Origin: Clostridium sp.
Lineage (GTDB): Bacteria > Bacillota > Clostridia > Lachnospirales > Lachnospiraceae
Assembly: GCA_023664775.1 (NCBI GenBank)
Contig: JAMPEW010000008.1
Span: 1-64,000, forward strand
Direction: 5' to 3'
DNA length: 64,000 nt
In this document: piece after piece, positions 1 through 8,721 of the stretch
Position numbering within the stretch: the first letter of the stretch is position 1
Layout of the letters: each line of letters starts with the position of its first letter
Notes under the pieces: generated by a model
Told to the model about the DNA's origin: nothing
Database searches by the model: none
What the model saw: the letters and a program-made list of their open reading frames with translations, nothing else
Position numbers and translations under genes: made by a program

Positions 1-574
1 CTGGATACTGTTTTGTGTTCTCTGCTAGCTCGCCAAACATCTCGATAAATTGCGATTTCACCAAATCATCCGTCTTCAAAAGCAGCGCCTGGTAGGACTC
101 TTTGAGCTCGTTTGCAGCTTTCAAAATTTTTGCACTTTCCCTCTGCTGCTCTAACGAAGGAATATCAAACTCAAGCTCTTTCAAAGTTTTCCAGTTAACA
201 GTAGGAGAAAGAGAACCTACAGAAATTCTTATCGCCGCATTCATGAAATAATCGGATGCAATAAAGAATGGAAAGTAATCTGGATCAATCACTTCTGTCT
301 TAGGTCTGAAAATCATTCCATGCGCGGAAAAAATACCGTCGTGCGGAGCAATTGCTGCTCTACGCAAGTAAGTGTTACGTCTTCCAAAGAGAATATCGCC
401 CTTTTTCATGACTAATTTCTGACCTTTTAATTCAATCTCGCCGCCCCAGCGTGTAACCGCCAATGAGCCCGAATCTAAATGTTCCAGACCTATATATGTT
501 TTTTCGTCACCAGGCTCAGGCATCTTTTTATCTGTGATGTTATAAGCCAAGTCTGAGAATTTATAATGTGGCAT
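1..574 (-). CDS. hsdS: Type I restriction-modification specificity subunit HsdS (partial)
   Basis: Reading frame on the minus strand beginning at ATG 574 and running off the left window edge, so only about 191 N-terminal residues are visible. It begins MPHYKFSDLAYNITDKKMPE and contains one target-recognition domain (about residues 1-145) ending in the usual 'SLEQQRESAKIL' helix start, as in HsdS/Methylase_S proteins. HsdS selects the DNA target for the type I methylase complex. It starts directly after the hsdM stop codon (TAA 577-575, ATG 574-572), so the two are almost certainly co-translated. Whether a second recognition domain and hsdR follow cannot be seen. Confidence 0.88.
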   Translation of the reverse strand, partial: MPHYKFSDLAYNITDKKMPEPGDEKTYIGLEHLDSGSLAVTRWGGEIELKGQKLVMKKGDILFGRRNTYLRRAAIAPHDGIFSAHGMIFRPKTEVIDPDYFPFFIASDYFMNAAIRISVGSLSPTVNWKTLKELEFDIPSLEQQRESAKILKAANELKESYQALLLKTDDLVKSQFIEMFGELAENTKQYP

Positions 575-2047
575 TTATTCTCCCTCCTTTATAAGTTTCC
601 CAAGTTTATCGTATGCAGCGTTAAATCTGCTACTCTTATCAAGCCAAATCTGTACCGCATCTTCTACAGGAATTGCTTCTTCGTCATTTACTTCATCAAC
701 ATACAATGAGATTGTCAATTCAGCACCATTTTCCAAGATATCTTTATTAGATACAGCCGCAGAAAATCCAGGTTCAACAGTGTAATTATCGTAGGTCTCT
801 GTAATTCTCTTGATGTGACTATCTTCTAAATAACTCTGAGCATTCTTTCTAGTCACTTCATGCTTAGCGTTAATAAACTGAATCTTACCACGTCTTTCCT
901 TTGGCTTGTTTGAACGACAAATAATGACACAAGCTTCCATAGGAGAGTTGTAGAAAAGGTTACGGCCAATTCCTAATACGCACTCAACAAGGTCAGCACG
1001 TACTAACTTTTCACGCATTTCCTGTTCTTCTCCGCGAAACAATACTCCATGAGGGAAAAGAATCGCACATCTTCCGGTAACCGGATCCATACTCTTTAGA
1101 ATGTGCTGGAAGAATGCGTAGTCAGCACGTCCCTGCGGAGGAGTTCCTAAAAAATTACGGCCGTACTTATCACTTTCAAAGGCTGTTCTATCCCACTGCT
1201 TTATTGAGTAAGGTGGATTTGCCAGAACTATGTCGAACTGCTGCAACTTGGCATGGTCTGTAAAAGCCGGAACCTTAAGTGTATCAGCGTTTACTATTTC
1301 AAAGTCCTGTACACCATGAAGAAGTAAATTCATTCTGGCAATTGCAGATGTAAGTGTTACAATTTCCTGTCCATAAATCGACAAGTTTCTCCACTCTTTA
1401 TTCTGCTGCTTAAGATATGCTACCGCAGAAATCAGCATACCGGCACTACCGCACGTTGGATCATAGATAGATTCGCCAGGTTGTGGTTTCAACATTTCTG
1501 TCATCAAATTTACTACAGTACGGTTGGTATAAAATTCCTGTGCGGTATGGCCACTGTCATCAGCAAACTGTTTAATGAGGTATTCATAGCCCTGACCGAG
1601 CTCATCTGCAGGACAGTTTTCAATAGAAAGAGTCTTAGAACTGAAGTGTTCCAACAAGTCCTTCAACAATCTGTCAGGCAAACGATTTTTATTTGTCCAA
1701 GAGGCATCACCAAAGATACCCTGAAACTTCTCTGGATTTGCAACTTCAATTGCATGGAAAGCATCTTTGATCGTCTTGCCTACGTCCTGAGAAACATTTC
1801 GCACATCATTCCAATGAGCACCTTCTGGTATCATGAACTGATGATTTTCCTCCCAGTCTAATGCTTCTTCGCCATATTCTTTTCTGATTTTCTCACATTC
1901 CTCATCATATACGTCGCTCAGACGTTTGAAGAATAACAGGGGAAAAATGTACTGCTTATATGCTCCTGCATCCACATGTGTACGAAGCAAAACAGCAGAG
2001 CCCCAGAGGTACTTCTCAAGTTCATCTATTGTAATTTTACTCTTCAT
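575..2047 (-). CDS. hsdM: Type I restriction-modification DNA methyltransferase subunit HsdM
   Basis: 490 residues. An N-terminal HsdM helical domain (about 1-150) is followed by an N6-adenine methyltransferase domain with SAM-binding motif YDPTCGSAGM (about 195-204) and catalytic LANPPY (about 275-280). It would methylate adenine in the HsdS-selected target. I chose ATG 2047 because AGGAGG lies 8 bases upstream; the frame is open a few codons further. It overlaps the end of the upstream fusion gene by 11 bases and abuts hsdS. It is a clear paralogue of the HsdM half of the preceding gene but not a recent duplicate, since the two proteins differ throughout. Confidence 0.93.
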   Translation of the reverse strand: MKSKITIDELEKYLWGSAVLLRTHVDAGAYKQYIFPLLFFKRLSDVYDEECEKIRKEYGEEALDWEENHQFMIPEGAHWNDVRNVSQDVGKTIKDAFHAIEVANPEKFQGIFGDASWTNKNRLPDRLLKDLLEHFSSKTLSIENCPADELGQGYEYLIKQFADDSGHTAQEFYTNRTVVNLMTEMLKPQPGESIYDPTCGSAGMLISAVAYLKQQNKEWRNLSIYGQEIVTLTSAIARMNLLLHGVQDFEIVNADTLKVPAFTDHAKLQQFDIVLANPPYSIKQWDRTAFESDKYGRNFLGTPPQGRADYAFFQHILKSMDPVTGRCAILFPHGVLFRGEEQEMREKLVRADLVECVLGIGRNLFYNSPMEACVIICRSNKPKERRGKIQFINAKHEVTRKNAQSYLEDSHIKRITETYDNYTVEPGFSAAVSNKDILENGAELTISLYVDEVNDEEAIPVEDAVQIWLDKSSRFNAAYDKLGKLIKEGE

Positions 2048-4457
2048 TAATAAAACCTCCTGCAATTAAATACGCTTTCAAACGCGTTTCTGCTCTCTTT
2101 GCGTTTTCGACTGCATCAATATATTCAAACCTAATTATTTCCGGTGAAACAACTTCCTGTTTCTTTTTCTCGATGTACGTATTAACTGCTAACGTATTAC
2201 CAGCAGCGTCCAAATCAGCAATCGACACAATTTTACATTTCTCGATTACGTCAGTATAATCCTGATACAGTTTGAAAACTTCTTGAATATCTTTTTCTTC
2301 CATAACGTTCTGCGCACGCTGTGGAGTATAAATCTTCGTAGCATCAATTAAGCACACTTTTCCTTTGTGTTCCGTCTTCTTATGATTATTAAGGAAAATG
2401 ATACAAGCAGATACACCAGTTCCGTAGAACACACCGCCTGCAAGCGCAATCACTGCTTCAATCAAGTCACTCTTAATAAGCTGCTCGCGAATTTCTCCTT
2501 CTTTACTGCTATGGAAAAGAACACCCTGTGGAAGAACCACCGCAACTTTACCATCCATCGGCTTCATAGATTTAACCATGTGCTGCAACCATGCATAGTC
2601 AGCATTTGAATTGGAAGGACAGCCCCACATATTACGACCATACTTATCGGATTCAAAGCTATCTGCGCCCCATTTTTCCTGACCGAAAGGTGGATTTGCT
2701 AATACGCAATTAAATTTCTGCAACTGGCCATGTTCCACGAACTTAGGATTTCTAAGAGTATCGCCCTGTGCAATCTTGAAATCATTTGCGCCATGAAGGA
2801 ACAGGTTCATTCTTGCGATTGCAGATGTAGACAGATTGTTTTCCTGTCCATAAATCTTACCGTAAGTTTTCTGCTTGTTATCGATGTGTCGGATAGCCTC
2901 GATGAGCATACCTCCCGTACCACAGGCTGGATCATATACTGTATCGCCAGGCTTGGGATCCATCAGCATAACCATCAGTTTTACGATTGTTCTAGGCGTG
3001 TAGTACTCACCTGCATTCTTCTTTGAAAGGTCTGCAAACTTCTTGATGAGATACTCATAAGCATCACCCATGACGTCTGCACTATAATTCTTATTGCCAA
3101 CCTTCAAACTGGACATGTGCTCGATAAGGTCTTTCAGTCTTTCGTCTGTTAGCTTTGTTTTATCCGTCCATGTTACATCGTCGAAGCTAGAAAATACGCC
3201 GCTAAGTGTTTCCAGGTTTGCACGTTCAATGCCATTCATAGCTTTGACGATTATTTTCCCGACATCCTTGCTTGCATTTCTCAGGTCACTCCAATGGCAG
3301 CCCTCCGGAATAATAAAGCTGTGGTTTTCATCGAATGCTGCAAATTCCTCATCACCGCCGGAAGTTTCCAAAGCATCCTGAGTTTCTTCATCGTACACGT
3401 CACTGATTCTCTTAAAGAACAAGATTGGTGTAACATAATCCTTAAACTCATCCTGGTTAATAGGACCTCTTAAAATATTGCAGGCTTCATATAGATGAGC
3501 AAACAACTTTTTACTTGTAGTCTCTTCATTTTCAGGAATGGAATCTTTCAACTCCTGATCTGCCACTTCTGTAGCCGATTGAATCATAGAACCACGACCT
3601 CCTGTTTTTACTTTCTTATCCGCTGAACGTTTGATACCTACACTTACATCGTCACGTTTCTTTTCCATAACCGGCGGATACTTATTTTCAAATAAGATTA
3701 ACAACTGCATCAGCTTCTGGTCTAAGAAGGTAAATGCATGTTTTCTAATATCGGTAGGTATTCCATAGTATGCCTCCGCAATACCACCACAAATAGCTGC
3801 CAGTGTATCACTGTCTCCACCAATGGAGATGGCATTTCTTATTGCATCCTCAAATCCGGTTGACTCAAAGAATGCCTGCAATGCCTGAGGAACTGTATCC
3901 TGACAGATTTCATTGAACTCGTATGTATCCCTGATTTCGTCGAGAGTAAAATTCATAGGATAGTAATGCTTGTCAATGTAATCTCTGATTTCTAGCATGC
4001 TGCTGCCGGTCTTAGCCATATAGATAGCAACCGCTGTAGCTTCTGCTCCCTTCATACCTTCTGGATGGTTATGCGTTACTTCCGTAACCAGCTTAGAAAG
4101 CTTCTTTGCTTCTTCCAAACTTTCCGCCGCAAAACCTGCTGCGCTAACTCTCATTGCAGCACCATTTCCGTAGCTGTTATATGGTTGAGGATTGTCAGAG
4201 AACATCCAGCGGTAAAACCTGCCACCATATCCGCAATTTGGATAGTTTCTTCCGACACTCTGCATACATTCAACCGCATTTTTCGACAAATCACTGTAGT
4301 CTGGCTTACTTACCAGGATTGCCTGCGCAATCGCTAAACTCATGATACTGTCATCTGTAGGAAAACACTTATAGGTAAGGAAATCAAACTCCTTGCTCCT
4401 GTTGTTGTTCCATTCAAAACGGGATCCTACAATATCCCCGATAATAGCTCCTAACAT
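2037..4457 (-). CDS. ADP-ribosylglycohydrolase fused to type I methylase HsdM
   Basis: 806 residues with two domains. Residues about 1-260 form an ADP-ribosylglycohydrolase (DraG/ARH family): start MLGAIIGDIVGSRFE, metal-ligand motif TDDS (34-37) and a late GGDSDT (213-218), the two sites that bind the catalytic Mg ions in this family. A charged linker (about 262-310) leads to a complete HsdM with YDPACGTGGM (508-517) and catalytic NPPF (588-591). ARH enzymes remove ADP-ribose from protein or nucleic acid; what is removed here is unknown. An internal ATG at 3587 (M291) has AGGAGG ten bases upstream, so free HsdM (516 residues) could also be made. The gene lies 9 bases after the preceding stop and overlaps hsdM. 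Confidence 0.9.
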   Translation of the reverse strand: MLGAIIGDIVGSRFEWNNNRSKEFDFLTYKCFPTDDSIMSLAIAQAILVSKPDYSDLSKNAVECMQSVGRNYPNCGYGGRFYRWMFSDNPQPYNSYGNGAAMRVSAAGFAAESLEEAKKLSKLVTEVTHNHPEGMKGAEATAVAIYMAKTGSSMLEIRDYIDKHYYPMNFTLDEIRDTYEFNEICQDTVPQALQAFFESTGFEDAIRNAISIGGDSDTLAAICGGIAEAYYGIPTDIRKHAFTFLDQKLMQLLILFENKYPPVMEKKRDDVSVGIKRSADKKVKTGGRGSMIQSATEVADQELKDSIPENEETTSKKLFAHLYEACNILRGPINQDEFKDYVTPILFFKRISDVYDEETQDALETSGGDEEFAAFDENHSFIIPEGCHWSDLRNASKDVGKIIVKAMNGIERANLETLSGVFSSFDDVTWTDKTKLTDERLKDLIEHMSSLKVGNKNYSADVMGDAYEYLIKKFADLSKKNAGEYYTPRTIVKLMVMLMDPKPGDTVYDPACGTGGMLIEAIRHIDNKQKTYGKIYGQENNLSTSAIARMNLFLHGANDFKIAQGDTLRNPKFVEHGQLQKFNCVLANPPFGQEKWGADSFESDKYGRNMWGCPSNSNADYAWLQHMVKSMKPMDGKVAVVLPQGVLFHSSKEGEIREQLIKSDLIEAVIALAGGVFYGTGVSACIIFLNNHKKTEHKGKVCLIDATKIYTPQRAQNVMEEKDIQEVFKLYQDYTDVIEKCKIVSIADLDAAGNTLAVNTYIEKKKQEVVSPEIIRFEYIDAVENAKRAETRLKAYLIAGGFINEE

Positions 4458-4466
4458 TTAATCACC

Positions 4467-6080
4467 TTATATCCTTCCTTGAAGCCTTGCCAAAGTAGAC
4501 GACCATCTGTTTTCTGCAGCTTGGATTGCCTTCTTATAAGCTTCTAGTTCTTTTTCATATTCTTCAGCTATAGATTTCTGTTCCTCTATAGAAGGAAGCG
4601 GAATTTCTATGTGATTCAATTCCTTATAGCTAATGTTCATTACTGCAGTACCTTGCTGTCTGGTTACCAGCATTTTTCTGCCAAGCGGACTATCGAAAAA
4701 CAGTTTCAAAAATGTGGTGGACAAACTTTCGTCCGTAGACCTTATCACAATCACATTTGATGATGCAATGCAAGGATAAGGTTGCTCTTTGAAGATTGCC
4801 ACTCGAATTGCTGTACCTCTTGCCGGAATCAGCAAATCTCCGTCCTGAAGCAGATAGTTGGCAACCTTTCTTTCTTCCTCTTCTAAATGGTCTAAGGAAG
4901 AATAGTCGACTTCATAATCACCAATGTTCGAAATGTTTACTACGCCGATATTTCCATGAGCATCTTTTTTTGTAACTGCCTTACCTCTGAAGATTAAAGC
5001 TACGGTTCCAAGCTCCTGTTTTTTCACATTTGATTCCTGGAACTTAATCCAGTCTTCATCCTGAGACTCGAAAATTCTGTCGATATTCCAATCTCCCATA
5101 TCGTACAATTCATCTTCCAAAACAAAAGTGTCATCCTGGACGATAAGTTTATTCATACCATCTTTTCTTTGGTTTTCTGTGTCTGTGACATATCTCTTAA
5201 TAACTACTTCATCAGTTCGGCCCGTTGTAATTGTTAACAAATACGTCTTAACACCGGTATTTTCAAAGATTCCCGCAGGCAAATCTGCGATTTCTTTCAA
5301 GCAGTACATCGACTGAATGAAATGACGAAGTTCTTTGACATTGCCGCCGCCAAATGTGATTCTGGCAGGGAGGACGATTGACAATATGCCCTCGCTTCTT
5401 AAATGAAGCGCTAAGTTTTCTGCCGCAATCAAATCGTACTCTCTGCAAATAAAATTTCTATTTTCATCCGCTTTATCTCTAACACCAAATACCGGCACCG
5501 CAAGAATCAAGTCAAACTTCTCTGACGAAAACTCGTATTGATAAATACTTGTTTGCTTAACATTGACCATATCATTGTCGCTGAACATTTCCGTAAGGAC
5601 CTTAAAATAAAACGGATCCATAGAAGTCAGTGTAAAATGTGAATCGCTATGTGCTTCAACTAATCGTTCTAAGCAAGGCGAGAATTTTTCCGCTTCCGGA
5701 ATAAGAACTTCCTGGAAGCCATCTATAAAATTCTTCTCCATTTCATCAACCAGCGCTTCCGGAACTCTAAACTTAGTGCGTCTGTCGCCATATTCAATGA
5801 TGTCGGCCCAGGTAACCGCTTCAAAGCCTCTGAGTGTTCTATAAACATCAATGAATTTATTTTTTTCAGGGAAGAGATTTTTCACTTCAAAATCAGCTGC
5901 AACCTGTCTCATGATATGGTATAAATCATTATCACTCAACTCATCTATAGCTTGCTCATGTATGTCCATTACTTTCTTCAGCACAGCTAATGTACTTTCA
6001 TATTCGCTCGGCGTGTTAGTTCCTCTGATGGCGTTAAAAAAGGAATATATTCTATCAATTCTATCTTTGTCCCTCTTCAT
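4467..6080 (-). CDS. Degenerate N6-methylase-like domain fused to an HsdS-type recognition domain
   Basis: 537 residues. The N-terminal two thirds resemble an N6 DNA methylase fold, with an 'EGILSIVLPAR' strand and the later 'ADLPAGIFENTGVKT' region typical of HsdM, but the catalytic NPPF/Y is replaced by AVPVFG (194-199) and no DPxCGxG SAM motif is recognisable. Residues about 350-537 look like an HsdS target-recognition half, ending in 'IPLPSIEEQKSIAEEYEKE'. It is therefore probably a non-catalytic DNA-recognition component. ATG 6080 was chosen over upstream in-frame codons because AAGGAGG precedes it by 8 bases and the promoter lies at 6127-6155. It is the first gene of the four-gene modification operon. 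Confidence 0.8.
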   Translation of the reverse strand: MKRDKDRIDRIYSFFNAIRGTNTPSEYESTLAVLKKVMDIHEQAIDELSDNDLYHIMRQVAADFEVKNLFPEKNKFIDVYRTLRGFEAVTWADIIEYGDRRTKFRVPEALVDEMEKNFIDGFQEVLIPEAEKFSPCLERLVEAHSDSHFTLTSMDPFYFKVLTEMFSDNDMVNVKQTSIYQYEFSSEKFDLILAVPVFGVRDKADENRNFICREYDLIAAENLALHLRSEGILSIVLPARITFGGGNVKELRHFIQSMYCLKEIADLPAGIFENTGVKTYLLTITTGRTDEVVIKRYVTDTENQRKDGMNKLIVQDDTFVLEDELYDMGDWNIDRIFESQDEDWIKFQESNVKKQELGTVALIFRGKAVTKKDAHGNIGVVNISNIGDYEVDYSSLDHLEEEERKVANYLLQDGDLLIPARGTAIRVAIFKEQPYPCIASSNVIVIRSTDESLSTTFLKLFFDSPLGRKMLVTRQQGTAVMNISYKELNHIEIPLPSIEEQKSIAEEYEKELEAYKKAIQAAENRWSSTLARLQGRI

Positions 6081-6126
6081 GCAATATACCTCCTTAAAAA
6101 GATAGACTCCTGTACTTTCTAACGAT

Positions 6127-6155
6127 AGTATATCACCGATTTTATTCCTTGTCAA
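6127..6155 (-). promoter_or_regulatory. Sigma-70 promoter of the restriction-modification operon
   Basis: On the minus strand a TTGACA -35 box (6155-6150), a 17-base spacer and a TATACT -10 box (6132-6127) stand about 45 bases upstream of the start codon at 6080. Both boxes are near consensus, so strong vegetative transcription of the locus is expected unless repressed. Confidence 0.82.
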
Positions 6156-6159
6156 TAGC

Positions 6160-6181
6160 TTTTGGTATTTTAATACCAAAA
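6160..6181. promoter_or_regulatory. Perfect palindrome next to the -35 box, candidate operator
   Basis: Two perfectly complementary 10-base arms (TTTTGGTATT and AATACCAAAA) flank a 2-base centre, five bases upstream of the -35 box. The position and symmetry fit a dimeric regulator site. No controller gene is visible in the window part of the operon, so the binding protein is unknown. Confidence 0.55.
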
Positions 6182-6307
6182 AATATTTTAGACAAAAGTA
6201 GTACACCCTACTAGGGTTCAAAAGGTTCATTTTCACTGTTGTCAAAAGTGTAGTGTCAACCTTATACAGTAGACCAGTTCCCACTAATGCTTTTTAGAGC
6301 AAAAAAA

Positions 6308-6364
6308 TAAAGGCTTATTCAGAGCCAAACCTACCGATTAACGATAGGCCCTGAATAAACCTTA
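6308..6364. repeat. Long imperfect hairpin in the gap upstream of the RM operon
   Basis: A 13-base arm AAGGCTTATTCAG pairs with CTGAATAAACCTT with one mismatch, enclosing a further partly complementary CCTACCG/CGATAGG pair. It may be a terminator for leftward transcription from the decayed genes or a repeat end. The rest of 6182-6471 shows nothing I can assign. Confidence 0.35.
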
Positions 6365-6471
6365 TAAATCAACATATTTTTTATTTGTTAGGGTTCGCCT
6401 TTGACATCAAAACGACCGTCTCAACGGTATCACCTTTTCCCACAACTTCTGGTTCTTCCCTTAGATAATGT

Positions 6472-7151
6472 TTACATCTTTTTCTTCGCTTCAACTTCCT
6501 CAGAATAATTTTTCAAAGGAATAACAATTGTGGCTGCAATGGCTATAATGATTTCCAAATTATCCGATAAGCAGAACACAAACTGTGACATATGTAATAA
6601 CATATTGTATAATAAATTCCCTTCTTGTGTAGCTATTCCAATACTATGTATACTTGGAATTTCTTCTAACGGTATATATTGTAATTCTTCTTGAAAAATA
6701 GCTTCTTTAACTTTGTTAACACTATACCCATATTGAGAATAATCAAAGCTATTTATTTTACCATATACAGCAATAATTACAGCTAATAAAAGTGTAGCTA
6801 TTTCAAAATATTTCAGGAATTTTTTTGCTCCAACAAAATATATTTTTCTTTTTAATAACTTTTTCGCACCAATCTCAAAATACTATATGATACTATAACC
6901 CCCATAATAATCATCAAACTTTCAATAAATGGACATATTACATTATCCACTGCATATGTAGAATTTAATACATCTCCTTCCCCTATCTTTGCACCAGCCA
7001 TGAAATCTTGTAGTAAAGGAGTAAAGGCTTTGTCAAAAAGCAATATTAGAATTATAGGTACAAATAAATACACGCATACAATCCACCAATATTTATATTG
7101 ACAATTATATTTCTTATCTTGACAACTTTTTGTTTTGTGATTTTTATTCAT
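6472..7151 (-). pseudogene. Membrane protein of unknown family, frameshifted
   Basis: An ORF beginning at ATG 7151 (SD AGAGG seven bases upstream) encodes a Lys-rich start, a membrane segment (WWIVCVYLFVPIILILLF) and a second hydrophobic stretch, then stops at 6852 right after 'RLVRKSY'. The reading continues in another frame as '..KKLLKRKIYFVGAKKFLKYF', a third hydrophobic segment and a fourth near 'LEIIIAIAATIVIPL', ending at TAA 6472. The switch lies in an A-rich run near 6860 and the second half has no credible start codon. I read it as one roughly 220-residue membrane protein broken by an indel. Function unknown. Confidence 0.6.
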
Positions 7152-7284
7152 TCTTTTGCCTCTACTCTTATCTAAATTTATTCCGCAGTTTTCTATCGCC
7201 AACATAGAAATTCTATTTCCCACAGGCAACAAATTCGACAACTCAACTTTACAATTTGATACACCGACTATTTCTCTCTGAAAT

Positions 7285-8141
7285 CTAATTTTCCTTCGAA
7301 CTTATTTCTAATTTAGGCAGTGTATTTAAGCTTACGTTTTCTAACGTCCGTATCTGCTGTACCGCTAGCTGCCGTAACAATTCCATACGATCTTTTTGAT
7401 TCTTACCCTGATTTATTAAAACAGCATTATAACTTTCCAAATTTGCAAGCACCAATAATTGGTTCAGTGTTGCTATATCTCTCATATTTCCTTTTGCGGT
7501 TGGATTTTCATCTTTCCACTGCTTTGCTGTCTTTCCAAACAAAACAACATTCAACATGTCTGCTTCATTAGCATATGTATAAGCTACCTGTGCAGGAGTT
7601 AATTCTGGAGGTATCAAATTGTCCTTAATTGCACCCGTATGTATCCTGTAATTTAACTTGGAAATCTCTCTATTCAAATTCCAGTTCAAAGATAATCACT
7701 ATTCTCATCCGTCTTTAATCTCCTGTAATCCTTCATAATATATAACTGAAATTCTGGAGAAATCCAAGTTGCAAAAGACATTGCAATATCACTATGAGCA
7801 TATGTTCCGCCATAACGTCCCGCTTTTGACACAATACCAATGGCATTCATCTGGTCAATCCACTTAGTTGGTGTCATTACAAAACGATTTAACCCGGCTT
7901 CATTTTTAACCGCCTCGAATTACACACGGTTAAAATCTGGATTATGCAATTCTTCCCACACACTCAAAAACTCTATTGTGTTTCGATTACGCATCCAGTT
8001 CTGAATTACAAATCTGGGATCATCCTCATTTCGATATTTTGCAATATCTGTCAACGAGATAAATTCACTTTCAAAATTTGTTGTATAAATACCAATATCA
8101 ATGCCTTTCGCATGAATTGTTTCCTTAATTATTTTTTCCAT
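7285..8141 (-). pseudogene. KilA-N domain protein, broken by a nonsense codon and a frameshift
   Basis: Three consecutive pieces make up one KilA-N-type DNA-binding protein. The first (8141-7920, SD AGGAGG) ends '..NPDFNRV' at TAA. The same frame resumes 'FEAVKNEAG..' through the family's conserved 'GIVSKAGRYGGTYAHSDIA' and 'SPEFQLYIMKDYRRLK'. It stops at 7686, and a frame change then gives 'NWNLNREISKLNYRIHTGAI' to the end at 7285. Both lesions sit inside segments that are continuous in intact relatives as I remember them (the position of the TAA usually holds a Glu). KilA-N proteins are common in phages and mobile islands. About 285 residues if repaired. Confidence 0.8.
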
Positions 8142-8209
8142 TGTCCCTCCTGTAATCTATCATGAATTTTTATGTACTACTTTTTAAACGAGCAATTTCT
8201 ACTGAGCAA

Positions 8210-8487
8210 TCATTCAATTTCATCTTCCTACATCTCCCGATATGCAACAATATAAGACTTAACGCAGTTCGGATAAATATACAAATACGTTCTGCACACC
8301 TTTTTATACAAACCCAACATTTTTCATCACATGCAAAATCCAATAAATAATCGAAAAGATGCGACAATTCATCTTCCGATACTTTCCTTCTACACACATC
8401 ATTGACTAATGGCAAATAAATATCATAAGCTTTCTTATGCACTTGATTTATCTGTCTTACTATTTGAAATATACTCTCTTCCCTCAA
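8210..8487 (-). pseudogene. Small conserved hypothetical protein, frameshifted and with a nonsense codon
   Basis: The frame starts at a TTG (8487) overlapping the stop of the methyltransferase tail, and reads normally to 'LFDYLLDFACDEK'. There a run of five A's appears to have lost one base. Restoring it gives 'LYKKVCRTYLYIYPNCVKSY', then 'REM', a TAG, then 'EDEIE' and TGA at 8210, which matches the C-terminus I remember for a family of about 95-residue gut Firmicute proteins. In the uncorrected frame the C-terminus is Cys-rich nonsense. Function of the family unknown. Confidence 0.6.
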
Positions 8488-8721
8488 ATCACCTCAAAAT
8501 ATTTAAGTACGTCTTTTATTGCCTCAATTTTCTCTTTCGGTGGATGTTTTCTTGGCTGTTTCAATTCTTCTACTGCATTTTGGGCATCATGCATTGTTAA
8601 TCCTAAAAACCGTTTTACCTCTGCAATATATGCTGTATATACCTTAAGACCATATTTGCTTTCCACATATTCTTGTATCATTATTATATGTGATTTTCGG
8701 TTTCGGCTGATACTTTTTCGC
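8484..8721 (-). pseudogene. Detached C-terminal tail of the RlmD-type methyltransferase
   Basis: Directly after the TGA ending the methyltransferase, the same frame continues 'AKKYQPKPKITY', then after a one-base shift 'MIQEYVESKYGLKVYTAYIA', 'DAQNAVEELKQPRKHPPKEK' and 'AIKDVLKYFEVI'. This tail is normally the C-terminus of related clostridial methyltransferases. The TGA probably replaced CGA (Arg), and an extra base in the ACATATAATAATG stretch shifts the frame. A 94-codon ORF covers the region but its first codons are out of the ancestral frame, so I do not call it a gene. Confidence 0.7.
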
